NCBI GenBank assembly: GCA_012270485.1
Contig: JAAXIF010000065.1
Span: 100,959 to 164,958 of the forward strand
DNA: 64,000 nt
Direction: 5' to 3'
From: Sphingobacteriales bacterium
GTDB taxonomy: Bacteria > Bacteroidota > Bacteroidia > Chitinophagales > Chitinophagaceae
The translations under genes were made by a program, and so were the position numbers. The notes under the pieces are model-generated. The model was not told where the DNA came from and did no database searches. It saw only the letters and a list, made by a program, of their open reading frames with translations. Shown here in pieces: positions 35,437-44,439 of the stretch. The stretch's first letter is position 1. Every line of letters begins with the position of its first letter.

Positions 35437-36372
35437 ATGTTTAAAAATCTTCATGAATTATTACAGTCAATGCCTACGGAGAAAGATTGTAGGGATTATT
35501 TGATTGAGCAGCGTTGGGGTGGATGTCCTGTATGTCCTTATTGTGGGTATAGTGATAAAACGTATTTAATAGAGAATGGCAAGAGGTTTAAATGTGGAGC
35601 AAGTCAGGACGTATGCGGTAAAAAATATAGCGTAACAGTGGGAACCATATTTGAGAGTTCACGCATACCCTTAACTAAATGGTTAAATGCTGTGTATGTT
35701 GTTACTGCACATAAGAAAGGAATTAGTTCACATCAATTAGGGAGAGATTTAGGGGTTACACAACGTACTGCGTGGTTTATGATCCACAGGATTAGAGAAA
35801 TGATGAAGAATGTAAGTAATGAAATGTTACAGGGTGCTGTCGAAGTAGATGAAACATACATGAGCCGTAAATACAAGTCCGACTATAAAGGATTAAGCCC
35901 AGAGCAAGTAGAGTACGCACAGAAAAGCCCATACACTAATAAGGGAGCAGTAGTAGGAATAAAAGAACGTGATGGAGATATAAGAGTGTTTGCATTTGAT
36001 GACCGTAAAGCAGCCCCAATAAAACAAGCTATTTATAATAACGTAATGGAAGGCAGTAGGATAATGACAGATGAAGCGTTTATATATCGTACAGGCTTAG
36101 AACAATACCAACACGCAGCCGTATTTCATGCTAAAAAAGAATGGGTTAGAAATGATGTACATACTAACGGAGTAGAAAACTTTTGGGGAGTAATGAAAAG
36201 GGCTATTCATGGTACGTGGCATCAAATCAGCTTCAAGCATTTACAAGCATATTGTAATGAATGTTCTTACCGATACAATACCCGTAAAATGAAAGATGCA
36301 GACCGCTTTACCTTATCCCTTCAAAATATGGAAAGAAGGTTAACATGGGTTAAATTGACTAAGAAAAGCTAA
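35437..36372 (+). mobile_element. IS1595-family transposase gene
   Basis: 311 residues. The N-terminal zinc ribbon has CPVCPYC at 30-36 and a second pair, Cys53 and Cys60. A helix-turn-helix stretch follows (about 95-120). The DDE-type core has VDETYM (Asp138), ITDEAF as second acid and the signature TNGVENFWG. This matches the ISXO2/IS1595 family. Frame intact, so possibly active. Terminal inverted repeats could not be assigned with confidence: AATAATAGGC occurs at 34740-34750 and again, inverted, near 36621-36632, but it also forms a local hairpin there. Confidence 0.9.
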
Positions 36373-36391
36373 GTTTCGCTAACTTAGTTCC

Positions 36392-36541
36392 ATGCCCAAC
36401 AAAAACAATAAGCCCATCAATGGCAAGCCCCCTGCCATGACTAAGAAAGCCCTCAAAGAGGAAAAGCCACTAAAGGTTAATATGACTGCTGATGAACTAC
36501 TTAAACTGGCTTTGAATACGCCGATTAAAAAGAAGAAATAA
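36392..36541 (+). CDS. Small basic protein downstream of the IS1595 transposase
   Basis: 49 residues from ATG at 36392 to TAA at 36539. Very Lys-rich, with NKNNKPINGKPPAMTKKA at the start and NMTADELLKLALNTPIKKKK at the end. It follows the transposase stop by 19 bases, after a small CTAAGTT/AACTTAG hairpin. Probably a passenger of the element; function unknown. Confidence 0.5.
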   Translation: MPNKNNKPINGKPPAMTKKALKEEKPLKVNMTADELLKLALNTPIKKKK

Positions 36542-37101
36542 ATCCTATTTTTTGCGGTCGCAAATATAGTGTTGTAGTTAGCACAAAAAATGGGTGTCTT
36601 ATCAACAACTGTTAATACAAAACGCCTATTATTTTCACATAATAGGCGTTAATGATTTAATTTGCATCAGCCTTCTAACCAAAGGATAGCTGAATGTAAA
36701 AAAGCGGCGAGGACTGGTGCTAAGTGAGTAACCATTCTGATATAATGCTACAACACTGCAATGTGTTCCCCATCGACACCCATCTACTCCAAATAGATGG
36801 GTTTTTCTTTTATGTAACCGTTGATTACATGATAAAAGTATTACGCTCAAACCTAAATACCAATTAAAATTATTCTAAATGAACATTTTAATCACATCCC
36901 AAATCAAGCATATAACTTTTACCACTAATTCAATAGATTTCAAATTCCTCTCCTTATCTACTCCCTTTAGGTGATTCGATACCTGAGAAGTGGTATTGAA
37001 CCCACTGAAGAGAAAATATGGGCATGGGCTATTATAGGATAATAGTAGTACGCTATTAAAAAGTCCTCTTTTTAGTAAATTGATATTCGATAATCAATGA
37101 T
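36542..37101. other. Gene-poor AT-rich intergenic region downstream of the IS1595 element
   Basis: No convincing gene is present in 560 bases. It contains TTTGCG-GT-CGCAAA at about 36551-36564, a perfect hairpin AACGCCTATTAT/ATAATAGGCGTT (36621-36650), and the terminator 36778-36807. The minus-strand frame 36635-36850 reads through that terminator and was not accepted. Between the hairpin and terminator an unknown small RNA could be encoded, but no promoter or family was recognised. Confidence 0.45.
36778..36807 (+). terminator. Rho-independent terminator without a visible gene
   Basis: ACCCATCTA pairs perfectly with TAGATGGGT over a 7-base loop and is followed by TTTT-C-TTTT. The nearest plus-strand gene ends 237 bases upstream (36541), so it terminates either a long 3' region or a small RNA. 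Confidence 0.8.
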
Positions 37102-37623
37102 ATGAGAAAAGTCTTTTTGATATTGACCTTATTGTTTCCAATCATTTTGTTTGCTCAATTCGATTTGACAAAAAAGCAATCTGAAATGATCGGCACCAAA
37201 ATAAAAGAACTAACAATAACCGATTATCTTTTAAACAAGCCGGCCAATACAAACTTCAATCATACATTCAAAGTGGTTGAATTTTGGGCAACATGGTGTA
37301 AACCTTGTCTTAGAGCCGTTCCACATCTCAATAGATTACAAAATAAATTCACGAACAGAAATCTAGTTTTCATTTCCGTTACTTATGAGCCACCAGAAGT
37401 AACTTTTAAAACTCTTGAGAAAGTGAAATTTGAATCTGTTGTTGTGAGTGATCAAACAAAAAGTACACACAGAAGCTTACATATTGAATACAAAGGCACC
37501 ATGGTTCTACCCAGAACAGTTTTGATTGATGATGAAAATAATATTGTTTGGTATGGAAAGCCAAACCAACTATCTGAAAAGCTACTGGAGAAGTTTCTCA
37601 GAAAAGAAAAAATCTTATACTAA
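37102..37623 (+). CDS. Secreted thioredoxin-like (TlpA family) protein
   Basis: 173 residues: signal peptide (about 1-18, ending LFAQ), then a thioredoxin fold with active site WCKPC (Cys66, Cys69) and a cis-proline in VLPRTVLID near 135. The mature protein is reducing or disulfide-transferring in the periplasm, of the AhpC/TSA-TlpA type. It lies in the AT-rich patch and has no obvious operon partner. Strong low-GC codon use relative to flanking genes suggests transfer with this patch. Confidence 0.85.
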   Translation: MRKVFLILTLLFPIILFAQFDLTKKQSEMIGTKIKELTITDYLLNKPANTNFNHTFKVVEFWATWCKPCLRAVPHLNRLQNKFTNRNLVFISVTYEPPEVTFKTLEKVKFESVVVSDQTKSTHRSLHIEYKGTMVLPRTVLIDDENNIVWYGKPNQLSEKLLEKFLRKEKILY

Positions 37624-37715
37624 AATATTGCTTCCTTAACAAGTAACTTCTTGAAGTACATTCAAAAAATAACATCAAGAATACTTGCAATTTTACAAAA
37701 TACAGATCTCTTTTA

Positions 37716-38009
37716 TCATTTATCTGTTGGGGTAATGATACGTTTTCTTCTATAGATGAAATATAAAATACCAGCTAAAATGTTCATGAAAAGAAAGCCT
37801 ATTACCCACATGAATTTTTCATTTCCGCCGATACGATCTGAGGGTAGAATTTCACTTAAGCTCATAAAAATAAAAGCTGCTATTGAAATAAGGCCCCCCA
37901 TTAAAATCAAGGGAGACTCATCAAAATGCATAATTTTCATGATAGCTCCACTCATAGATAATAAAAAGCCTAAAATAAAAAAGATAATAAGAAGTTTTTC
38001 TTTTCGCAT
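37716..38009 (-). CDS. Small GldL-like membrane protein
   Basis: 97 residues with three predicted transmembrane segments (about 5-25, 33-50, 67-88). The phrase SGAIMKIMHF followed by LILMGGLISI resembles the start of GldL-type gliding-machinery proteins and related short Bacteroidota membrane proteins. Function unknown. Convergent with the TlpA gene. Confidence 0.6.
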   Translation of the reverse strand: MRKEKLLIIFFILGFLLSMSGAIMKIMHFDESPLILMGGLISIAAFIFMSLSEILPSDRIGGNEKFMWVIGFLFMNILAGILYFIYRRKRIITPTDK

Positions 38010-38167
38010 TTTGATCCTGATTTCACTTATAAAAATACACTTTTTTTATAATAATTGAAATGGGCATACCGGTTATAGTACCACCATTCCACTCCTTTCC
38101 ATTGAACTGGATACCGGCTGAACAGTAGTAACCCAGTTTATATACAATTCTAGCTTTAAAAAATAAT

Positions 38168-38231
38168 TTATCGTTTTTGTACGATGAATGGGAAAAACCC
38201 TTTATTTTGTATTATCGTATAAAAACGATAA
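38168..38231 (+). promoter_or_regulatory. arsR promoter with two opposed operator sites
   Basis: Site 1, TTATCGTTTTTGTACGAT (38168-38185), and site 2, ATCGTATAAAAACGATAA (38214-38231), are reverse complements at 17 of 18 positions. TTTG inside site 1 (38176-38179) and TTATTTTG at 38202-38209 form a Bacteroidota-type promoter with about 22 bases between. Site 2 lies at the transcription start, five bases before the arsR ATG at 38236. Confidence 0.75.
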
Positions 38232-38235
38232 TAAA

Positions 38236-38571
38236 ATGGCAACACCTAAAACAGAAGCATTTTCAAAGAAAGAACAAGACCTGGCAGCTTTTGCAAAAGC
38301 CATTGCACATCCTGCACGCATAGCCATACTCAAAGTGCTGGCACAAAAGAATGAATGTATTTGTGGTGAGATCGTTGAAGTATTACCATTGGCCCAGTCT
38401 ACCGTTTCACAACATTTAAAAGAATTGAAAGAAGCCGGACTCATTGATGGATCTGTTGATGGTCCACGCAGTTGCTATTGCATCAACTGGAAAGCATTTG
38501 AGAAATTCAATGCAGAGTTTACCGGACTGTTCCATAAACTAAAAGATCAGCATACGAAATCCTGCTGTTAG
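38236..38571 (+). CDS. arsR: ArsR-family metalloregulator
   Basis: 111 residues from the ATG at 38236; a longer frame starts upstream but runs through the promoter. A winged helix with [11 protein letters not shown], the arsenic-binding cysteines in ECICGE (Cys41, Cys43) at the start of the recognition helix, and [11 protein letters not shown]. The C-terminus ends SCC, adding possible ligands. It represses the operon until trivalent arsenic binds. The two operator sites flanking its promoter indicate autoregulation. Confidence 0.93.
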   Translation: MATPKTEAFSKKEQDLAAFAKAIAHPARIAILKVLAQKNECICGEIVEVLPLAQSTVSQHLKELKEAGLIDGSVDGPRSCYCINWKAFEKFNAEFTGLFHKLKDQHTKSCC

Positions 38572-38650
38572 TTGTCATCACTGTGTGCGAGTGATCGATC
38601 GCATACAATAGTGACCACGAACAGCTATTCATAACAATAAAACAAAGAAC

Positions 38651-39502
38651 ATGCAAACAGAAACCGCATTAAAAGCACTGGTAAAAGAAAAATATGGTGA
38701 AATAGCTGACCAGTCGCGCGAGAACAATGCTGCTTCCTGCTGTGGTGCAGGTGGCTGCAGCACCGAAGTATACAATATTATGGCAGACGATTACACACGT
38801 TTGCAAGGGTACAATCCGGATGCTGATTTAGGATTGGGTTGTGGCTTGCCAACCGAATTCGCTAAAATCAAAAAGGGTGATACCGTCATTGATTTGGGAA
38901 GTGGCGCAGGCAATGATTGTTTTGTAGCACGTGCTATTACCGGTGAGAATGGTAAAGTAATTGGTATTGATTTTACAGAGCGCATGATCGACAAAGCAAG
39001 AGCCAATGCCGAGAAACTCGGATTCAACAATGTTGAATTTCGCTTTGGAGATATTGAGCAAATGCCGGTATCCGCCAATGTTGCTGATGTTGTAGTGAGC
39101 AATTGTGTATTGAATCTGGTTCCCAATAAATTCAATGTATTGAAAGAAGTATACCGTGTTTTAAAACCCGGTGGACATTTCAGTATTTCTGATATTGTAT
39201 TAGAAGGAGAATTACCTGCTAAACTGAGAGAAGCTGCAGAAATGTATGCCGGTTGTGTATCTGGGGCTATTCAGAAAGAAGTATACCTTGAACTGATTCA
39301 GGCTACCGGTTTCAAAAACATTACCGTACAAAAAGAAAAAAGCATTTTATTACCGGATGATATTCTTCGTAATTATTTTTCTGCTGAAGAAATTCAATCA
39401 TTCAGAAACAGCAATGCCGGTATTTACAGCATAACAGTATACGCAGAAAAACCATTGACCGAAGAAGCAGCAGCATGCTGCGCTCCGGGATGTTGTTCAT
39501 AA
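38651..39502 (+). CDS. arsM: Arsenite S-adenosylmethionine methyltransferase
   Basis: 283 residues. SAM-binding motif DLGSGAGND at 81-89, acidic GIDFTERM and DIEQMP. Arsenic-binding cysteines typical of ArsM are Cys64 (GLGCGLP), Cys152 (SNCVLNLVP) and Cys202 (AGCVSGA). Extra cysteine clusters at the start (CCGAGGC at 30-36) and end (AACCAPGCCS) may act in arsenic transfer. It methylates As(III) to mono-, di- and trimethylated forms. 79 bases after arsR, in the same operon. Confidence 0.95.
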   Translation: MQTETALKALVKEKYGEIADQSRENNAASCCGAGGCSTEVYNIMADDYTRLQGYNPDADLGLGCGLPTEFAKIKKGDTVIDLGSGAGNDCFVARAITGENGKVIGIDFTERMIDKARANAEKLGFNNVEFRFGDIEQMPVSANVADVVVSNCVLNLVPNKFNVLKEVYRVLKPGGHFSISDIVLEGELPAKLREAAEMYAGCVSGAIQKEVYLELIQATGFKNITVQKEKSILLPDDILRNYFSAEEIQSFRNSNAGIYSITVYAEKPLTEEAAACCAPGCCS

Positions 39503-39517
39503 TTCAATTCAAGATCT

Positions 39518-39916
39518 ATGTCTGAAAAAAAGAAACTCCTATTTGTTTGTGTAGAAAACAGTAACCGTAGTCAAATGAGTCAGGCTTTTGCCATTATTCA
39601 TGGCGGTTCACATGTAGAAGCTTATAGCGCGGGTAGCAAACCCAGTGGCATCGTAAACCCCAAAGCCATTGCTGCTATGAAAGAATTGGGTTATGACCTT
39701 AGTACACACGACAGCAAATCGTTGCAAGAAGTAGAAGCTTTTGCTCCCTTTGATGCAGTAGTAACCATGGGTTGCGGCGATGCTTGCCCATGGATGCCCG
39801 CCAAGCAATTCATCGACTGGCAAATTCCGGATCCGAAACATCTAGAGCCAAAAGAGTTTAATGAGATCAGAGATTTGATCAGTGAGAAAGTAAAAGCATT
39901 GATTAGTTCCTTATAA
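39518..39916 (+). CDS. arsC: Arsenate reductase, low-molecular-weight phosphatase type
   Basis: 132 residues. P-loop CVENSNRS (Cys11-x5-Arg17), a second cysteine pair in GCGDACPW used to form the intramolecular disulfide of the thioredoxin-linked ArsC family, and the acid DP in IPDPKH. It reduces arsenate to arsenite, the substrate of ArsM. 15 bases after arsM. A hairpin (TCTGCGGTT/AACCGCAGA, 39948-39975) follows the stop. Confidence 0.93.
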   Translation: MSEKKKLLFVCVENSNRSQMSQAFAIIHGGSHVEAYSAGSKPSGIVNPKAIAAMKELGYDLSTHDSKSLQEVEAFAPFDAVVTMGCGDACPWMPAKQFIDWQIPDPKHLEPKEFNEIRDLISEKVKALISSL

Positions 39917-39947
39917 ATATCACGCTGTGAATCCTCTGCCTCTCTTG

Positions 39948-39975
39948 TCTGCGGTTGAATCTTTTTAACCGCAGA
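39948..39975. terminator. Hairpin between convergent arsC and holin genes
   Basis: TCTGCGGTT at 39948-39956 pairs with AACCGCAGA at 39967-39975 over a T-rich loop. No following U-run on the plus strand; it may serve both convergent genes. Moderate support. Confidence 0.45.
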
Positions 39976-40003
39976 ACGGGAGAAAAAGAGGTAACGCAGT
40001 ATT

Positions 40004-40366
40004 TTAGCTTTCAGTTTGCTCTCCTCCTTTACCGAGAATAGCTTCGATGATGGAAGTAACAAATGATACGAGTAAACTAAAGAATAGAGCAGATACCCAT
40101 CCATCCACTGTAAAACCCGGCACCAGTGTCGCCGCCCAGTTTACAATGATGATATTGATGACGAATAGAAATAACCCAAGTGTAATCACCGTAATAGGAA
40201 TCGTCAGCAGAATCAGGACCGGTTTAATAAAACTATTGAGCAAGCCTAGCACCACTGCCACAATCATGGCGGTCAATGGGTCTGCCACATCAATCCCTTT
40301 CAAAATATAAGCTGCTAATAAGATTGCCAATGTACTGGCAATGGTTTTTGTAAAAAATCGTCCCAT
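40004..40366 (-). CDS. Phage-holin-like family IV (DUF4020-like) membrane protein
   Basis: 120 residues, four hydrophobic segments (about 5-22, 32-50, 55-80, 90-110) separated by short loops. The pattern GLLNSFIKPVLILLTIPITVITLGLF matches the mycobacterial-4TMS holin superfamily seen in most Bacteroidota, where it is chromosomal and not linked to phage. Function unknown; probably not a lysis protein. Confidence 0.85.
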   Translation of the reverse strand: MGRFFTKTIASTLAILLAAYILKGIDVADPLTAMIVAVVLGLLNSFIKPVLILLTIPITVITLGLFLFVINIIIVNWAATLVPGFTVDGWVSALFFSLLVSFVTSIIEAILGKGGEQTES

Positions 40367-40458
40367 GATTCATGCATTCAGAAGAAACAAAATAGTATTT
40401 ATTTCTCTGAAGTCCATGTATACATAGAATTTTAACAGCAGCTATGCAACACTACCAT

Positions 40459-41757
40459 TTAAACCACCACCAATTCATAAAACTTCTCAGGATTCAAATG
40501 CTGTTGTGCTAAGGTTTGCAGATCATCTGCTGTTACCTTTCGAATGGTATCAATGCTATTATAGAAATATTGTTCATCTAACCCATTCAGGATATAGGTT
40601 TTCCAGCGACCGATGATTTGAAACGGACCATCGAGATCGCCCAATAATGAACCGATCATATAGTTTTTCACCAGATCCAATTCCTCTTGTTCTACCGGTT
40701 CCTGTCGCAATAATTCCATTTCTTTGTACACTTCGGTAATTGTTGCTTCACAAACATCTCTGCCGGCCTCCGTACTAATCATCCAGGCACTATGGTGTAT
40801 ATGATTTTGCAAATAACTATGGATACCATAGGTATATCCTTTGTCTTCCCGAATATTACTCATGAGTCTTGAGCCAAAAAACCCTCCAAAAATATTATTC
40901 AGTACCTGCACTTTCGGAAAATCAGGATGATGTCTGTTGAAGAAGGGCTGTGCAATTCTGATAGCTCCTTGTACACCTTCTTTGTCATTGATAATCCTAT
41001 ATTTTTTTTCTGTAGCAGGATTCAAGGAATAGTTGATCTCAGGTAGAGCGGCACTATTAAGTGGCAATGACCCAAATACCCGATTAAGTTGCTGATCCAA
41101 ATCAGTTGGTAATTTCCCTGCTGCAAATACCCTACATGTACCCTGCTGATAAAACCGATTGAAAAACTTTTCAAGTTCAGTTCGCTCAATTGCATCATAA
41201 TCTAATGTGGATGTGTATTTGCCATAGGGGTGATGAAATCCATAGACATACTCATCAATCAATCTATTGGAAACAAAATCGCATTTCTTTAAGTTAACCT
41301 CCAGCCTTTGCTTTTGATTCTGTTTATAAATTGCCAATTCCTGTTCTGGAAAAATACTTTCGGTGAGCAGCTCTGCTACTACCGGTAATAATTCCGCCAC
41401 ATGTTTACTCAAACAATGCAGTGTTACTGTAGCCGTTTCATTGTAACAACTTCTGTTCAGGTACGCACCATAAAATTCAAAATACTCATTGATGGAAAAG
41501 GCATTGCGTTGCTGGGTTCCATTCTTCAACATGAAGTTGGTGGTGCCGGCAACAATATTTTTTGATTCATACCAGTTTCCTGCATAAAACACCCATTCAA
41601 TCATCACTACTTCCTGTGCACCGGCATTGATGGCATACACCGGCACTTGATTATCTAAAGTATAACGATCGCAGGGTTTTAGGCGAAGATCAAAAGCTAC
41701 TGCATCTGTAATCGGTGGCGCTACGGTTCTATTTATCATATCTTCTTTACTATTCAA
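40459..41757 (-). CDS. M16-family peptidase homologue without zinc motif
   Basis: 432 residues with the M16 fold (ENDINPLFN and NLFGSRLM-like stretches). Where its partner has HLFEH, this protein lacks the motif: the equivalent region reads VAGTTNFMLKNG. It is therefore the non-catalytic subunit of a two-gene M16B peptidase, as in bacterial pairs. Nine bases downstream of the catalytic gene, so in one operon. Confidence 0.88.
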   Translation of the reverse strand: MNSKEDMINRTVAPPITDAVAFDLRLKPCDRYTLDNQVPVYAINAGAQEVVMIEWVFYAGNWYESKNIVAGTTNFMLKNGTQQRNAFSINEYFEFYGAYLNRSCYNETATVTLHCLSKHVAELLPVVAELLTESIFPEQELAIYKQNQKQRLEVNLKKCDFVSNRLIDEYVYGFHHPYGKYTSTLDYDAIERTELEKFFNRFYQQGTCRVFAAGKLPTDLDQQLNRVFGSLPLNSAALPEINYSLNPATEKKYRIINDKEGVQGAIRIAQPFFNRHHPDFPKVQVLNNIFGGFFGSRLMSNIREDKGYTYGIHSYLQNHIHHSAWMISTEAGRDVCEATITEVYKEMELLRQEPVEQEELDLVKNYMIGSLLGDLDGPFQIIGRWKTYILNGLDEQYFYNSIDTIRKVTADDLQTLAQQHLNPEKFYELVVV

Positions 41758-41765
41758 CTAAATGA

Positions 41766-43001
41766 TCAGTTGGCAAAATACAACAGCGTATTACTGTTGT
41801 GGGGTTGAAATATTTGTTGACTATACTGTCGAATATCTGCTATCGTGATATCCTGATACTTCTGTAATTCTGTATTCATCATGGAAGCATCACCCAATAG
41901 CTCATACATGGCTAGACTATTCGCCCGACTCATGATGCTCATGTCTTCAAATGCGATGACACTCTCTGTTTTATTCTTGATCTTTTGTAATTCCGGTTCG
42001 TCAATAAGTGAAGTGGTTAATTGTTGGATCTCATCATCTATCGCAGCTACTGCATCTTCCATTTTTACACCTTTCACCAATTTACCTTCCACAGTAAGCA
42101 ATCCGGAATCGATACTTCCAAAATGATAACAATCCACATTTGAGAAATACTGTTTTTCTTTCACCAATTGCTGATACAATCTGGAAGACCCTCCTCCTCC
42201 CAATATCTCAGTAATCATATCTGCTACATAATATCCTTTATCCAAACGCGCATCCATATGCCAGGTCTTGATCAACGCATCCAAGGGCACGGCAGCATGT
42301 ACTTCCTTTACGCGTTTTTCAGTTTGTGGTGGCTCCTTTGGCAGGTTTCGTACATATGGATCTCCCATCGGTATATCCCCAAACCATTTTTCAGACAATC
42401 GTTTCACCTGTTCAACAGTAACATGTCCGGCCACGACCAAAATGGCATTCACCGGACGATAATGTTTGAAAAAGAATTGTTTTACATCATCGATGTGTGC
42501 GTTCTCAACATGACTCAATTCTTTTCCGATGGTCATCCAGCGATAAGGATGTTTTGTGTAAGCAAGCTCACGCATTTTATGCCATACATCACCGTAGGGC
42601 TTATTCAAATAATGTTCTTTGAATTCTTCGCAGACTACTTTACGCTGTACTTCCAGACTTTTTTTACTGAAAGCCAAACTCAGCATGCGATCACTTTCCA
42701 GCCAGAAAGCGGTTTCAATGTTTTCCGCAGGTATCTGACAATAATAGTTGGTGAGATCATTGGTGGTATAGGCATTGTTTTCTCCACCTGCTCTTTGCAA
42801 TGGTTCATCATAATCAGGAATGTTGATACTACCTCCGAACATCAGGTGTTCAAATAAATGCGCAAAGCCTGTTTTATCGGGATTTTCATCTCTTGCCCCT
42901 ACGTCGTACATAATATTGACAACCGCCATTGGGGTAGAATGATCTTCATGTACCAATACTTTCAATCCGTTATCCAACACAAATCTTTCAAATGTTATCA
43001 T
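41766..43001 (-). CDS. M16-family zinc peptidase, catalytic subunit
   Basis: 411 residues. The inverted zinc motif HLFEH lies at 48-52 (His48, His52, catalytic Glu51), with a distal Glu further on, near residue 125. Other conserved phrases: LVHEDHSTPMAVV, DNEYTTNDLTNYY and GGGGSSRLYQQL. Cytoplasmic or periplasmic oligopeptidase; no signal peptide is clear. First gene of a two-gene operon. Confidence 0.93.
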   Translation of the reverse strand: MITFERFVLDNGLKVLVHEDHSTPMAVVNIMYDVGARDENPDKTGFAHLFEHLMFGGSINIPDYDEPLQRAGGENNAYTTNDLTNYYCQIPAENIETAFWLESDRMLSLAFSKKSLEVQRKVVCEEFKEHYLNKPYGDVWHKMRELAYTKHPYRWMTIGKELSHVENAHIDDVKQFFFKHYRPVNAILVVAGHVTVEQVKRLSEKWFGDIPMGDPYVRNLPKEPPQTEKRVKEVHAAVPLDALIKTWHMDARLDKGYYVADMITEILGGGGSSRLYQQLVKEKQYFSNVDCYHFGSIDSGLLTVEGKLVKGVKMEDAVAAIDDEIQQLTTSLIDEPELQKIKNKTESVIAFEDMSIMSRANSLAMYELLGDASMMNTELQKYQDITIADIRQYSQQIFQPHNSNTLLYFAN

Positions 43002-43067
43002 AGTTCAGCTTAAAAGGCGAAATTAAGTGAAATCAAATCATGGCAATTCCGAAACACGGAATACTGC

Positions 43068-44273
43068 TTATCGATTGCGTCTGATGTCTTTAATATTAAT
43101 GGTCAATACCAATGGTTTTTGATCGCGGAAAATGATCACTTTTACCTTACCAATAGCGTTTTGGAACAAAGTTTTGTATGCCTGGATATTTTTAGTGTAG
43201 TTATTTTCAACAGAGAAAATAATGTCACCCGGCTGGAATCCGGCTTTTTCACCTGGTGAACCTTTAATAATATCAATCACCCTGATCTCACCATCAATCA
43301 AATAAATACCCAATCCGGTGTACGCATAATCAAAATTTTCCGGAAAATGATTATTGGGTTTGATATGGATAGATCTTTCCGGATAATTCAGAATCACATT
43401 AAAGCGACGCATGATATCATTACCAATCAATCCGCCTAACAAAGGATAAGAAGTTACATTGTACTCATCATCAAAGACATGTATTGGTACATTTCGAAAC
43501 TTATAGGGCCCAATCCTGATTTCTGATGCCACGGTAATATCCATCATTTTCTTTCCGCCCAATCCTTCTGCCTGTGTTGGGTAAAATTTCCTTTTCCGTT
43601 TAAAGATCACACTGTCTTCCACAAATTCTTTTGATAATAAAAAAGTGAGTCCGGCACCAGTATCAAAAATAAATCTACCCATTACCTGCTTTTCATCTTT
43701 TACAGAAGCCATCTGTAAGGGAAGCGTTGAAAAATCCGGACGAAGCAGGTATCCGCCTTTGGGGTACTTGAATCTACCTGGTGTGTATACTTCCATCACC
43801 TGCTTGTCATAATCAATATGTACAATATACCTCCTCAAAAAACTGAATCCAATAATGCCATCAATCTTCAAGCCATATACACTGGTCAGCAATTCATAGT
43901 CATTGATATGGAAATCAAGTTTGTCAACCTCTAAACCCGGCAGTTTCAACGTGTGGTTATATGCAAATTCTACCGTTTTGATTCCAGCGATACCACGGAT
44001 GGTGCGGTCACTCATGGATTTGGTCATCCCTAAATAATTCACGGTCATTGAATCCAAAGAAATGCCCCCACTTCCTGTATCGAATACAAAATTCAGGCTA
44101 TCAGGATAGTTATCGATTCTTGCTTTGATGATGACAATACCCCCACTCAACTGGGTAAAAGGAAAACGGGTCAACAGCCTGGCTTCAGGCATAATAAACT
44201 CTTCCTGTGCGAACACAGGTTTACCGGCAAATAACAAGCCTATATAGGTTAAGGCAAGCAAAAAGGGTTTCAT
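43068..44273 (-). CDS. Retropepsin-like aspartyl protease with PDZ domain
   Basis: 401 residues from the ATG at 44273 (MKPFLLALTYIG), which opens a signal peptide; the longer frame from 44387 has no plausible reading. Two DTG motifs: VFDTGSGG near residue 65 and IFDTGAGL near 205, i.e. both halves of the pepsin-like active site within one chain. A C-terminal PDZ-like domain (about 310-400) contains GSPGEKAGFQPGD. Exported protease of unknown substrate. Confidence 0.9.
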   Translation of the reverse strand: MKPFLLALTYIGLLFAGKPVFAQEEFIMPEARLLTRFPFTQLSGGIVIIKARIDNYPDSLNFVFDTGSGGISLDSMTVNYLGMTKSMSDRTIRGIAGIKTVEFAYNHTLKLPGLEVDKLDFHINDYELLTSVYGLKIDGIIGFSFLRRYIVHIDYDKQVMEVYTPGRFKYPKGGYLLRPDFSTLPLQMASVKDEKQVMGRFIFDTGAGLTFLLSKEFVEDSVIFKRKRKFYPTQAEGLGGKKMMDITVASEIRIGPYKFRNVPIHVFDDEYNVTSYPLLGGLIGNDIMRRFNVILNYPERSIHIKPNNHFPENFDYAYTGLGIYLIDGEIRVIDIIKGSPGEKAGFQPGDIIFSVENNYTKNIQAYKTLFQNAIGKVKVIIFRDQKPLVLTINIKDIRRNR

Positions 44274-44439
44274 GCAATTTGAAAATACGCTGATTTTAGC
44301 ACTCGATGCAAGGATTATGTGATAAGCAAACAACGAGTTGATGATCGGCTGATAGGAAGGACAAACAAAAGCCCAGTTTTGTTGCAACAGGAATCAACCA
44401 TATCCTCCTACCTTTGTTGTTCAATTGAAATGATAGGGT

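Noticed and set aside
34740-36650. AATAATAGGC as terminal inverted repeat of the IS1595 element
   Set aside because: Ten bases only, and on the right it is part of a local hairpin that occurs with both orientations; no target duplication was found. Element ends therefore remain open.
36635-36850. A 71-residue minus-strand frame downstream of the IS1595 element
   Set aside because: It reads through the terminator hairpin and the AACGCC hairpin; composition is not protein-like. It is treated as noncoding.
40004-40366. Prophage remnant because of a holin-like gene
   Set aside because: This four-segment family is an ordinary chromosomal gene in Bacteroidota and no other phage gene lies within reach.
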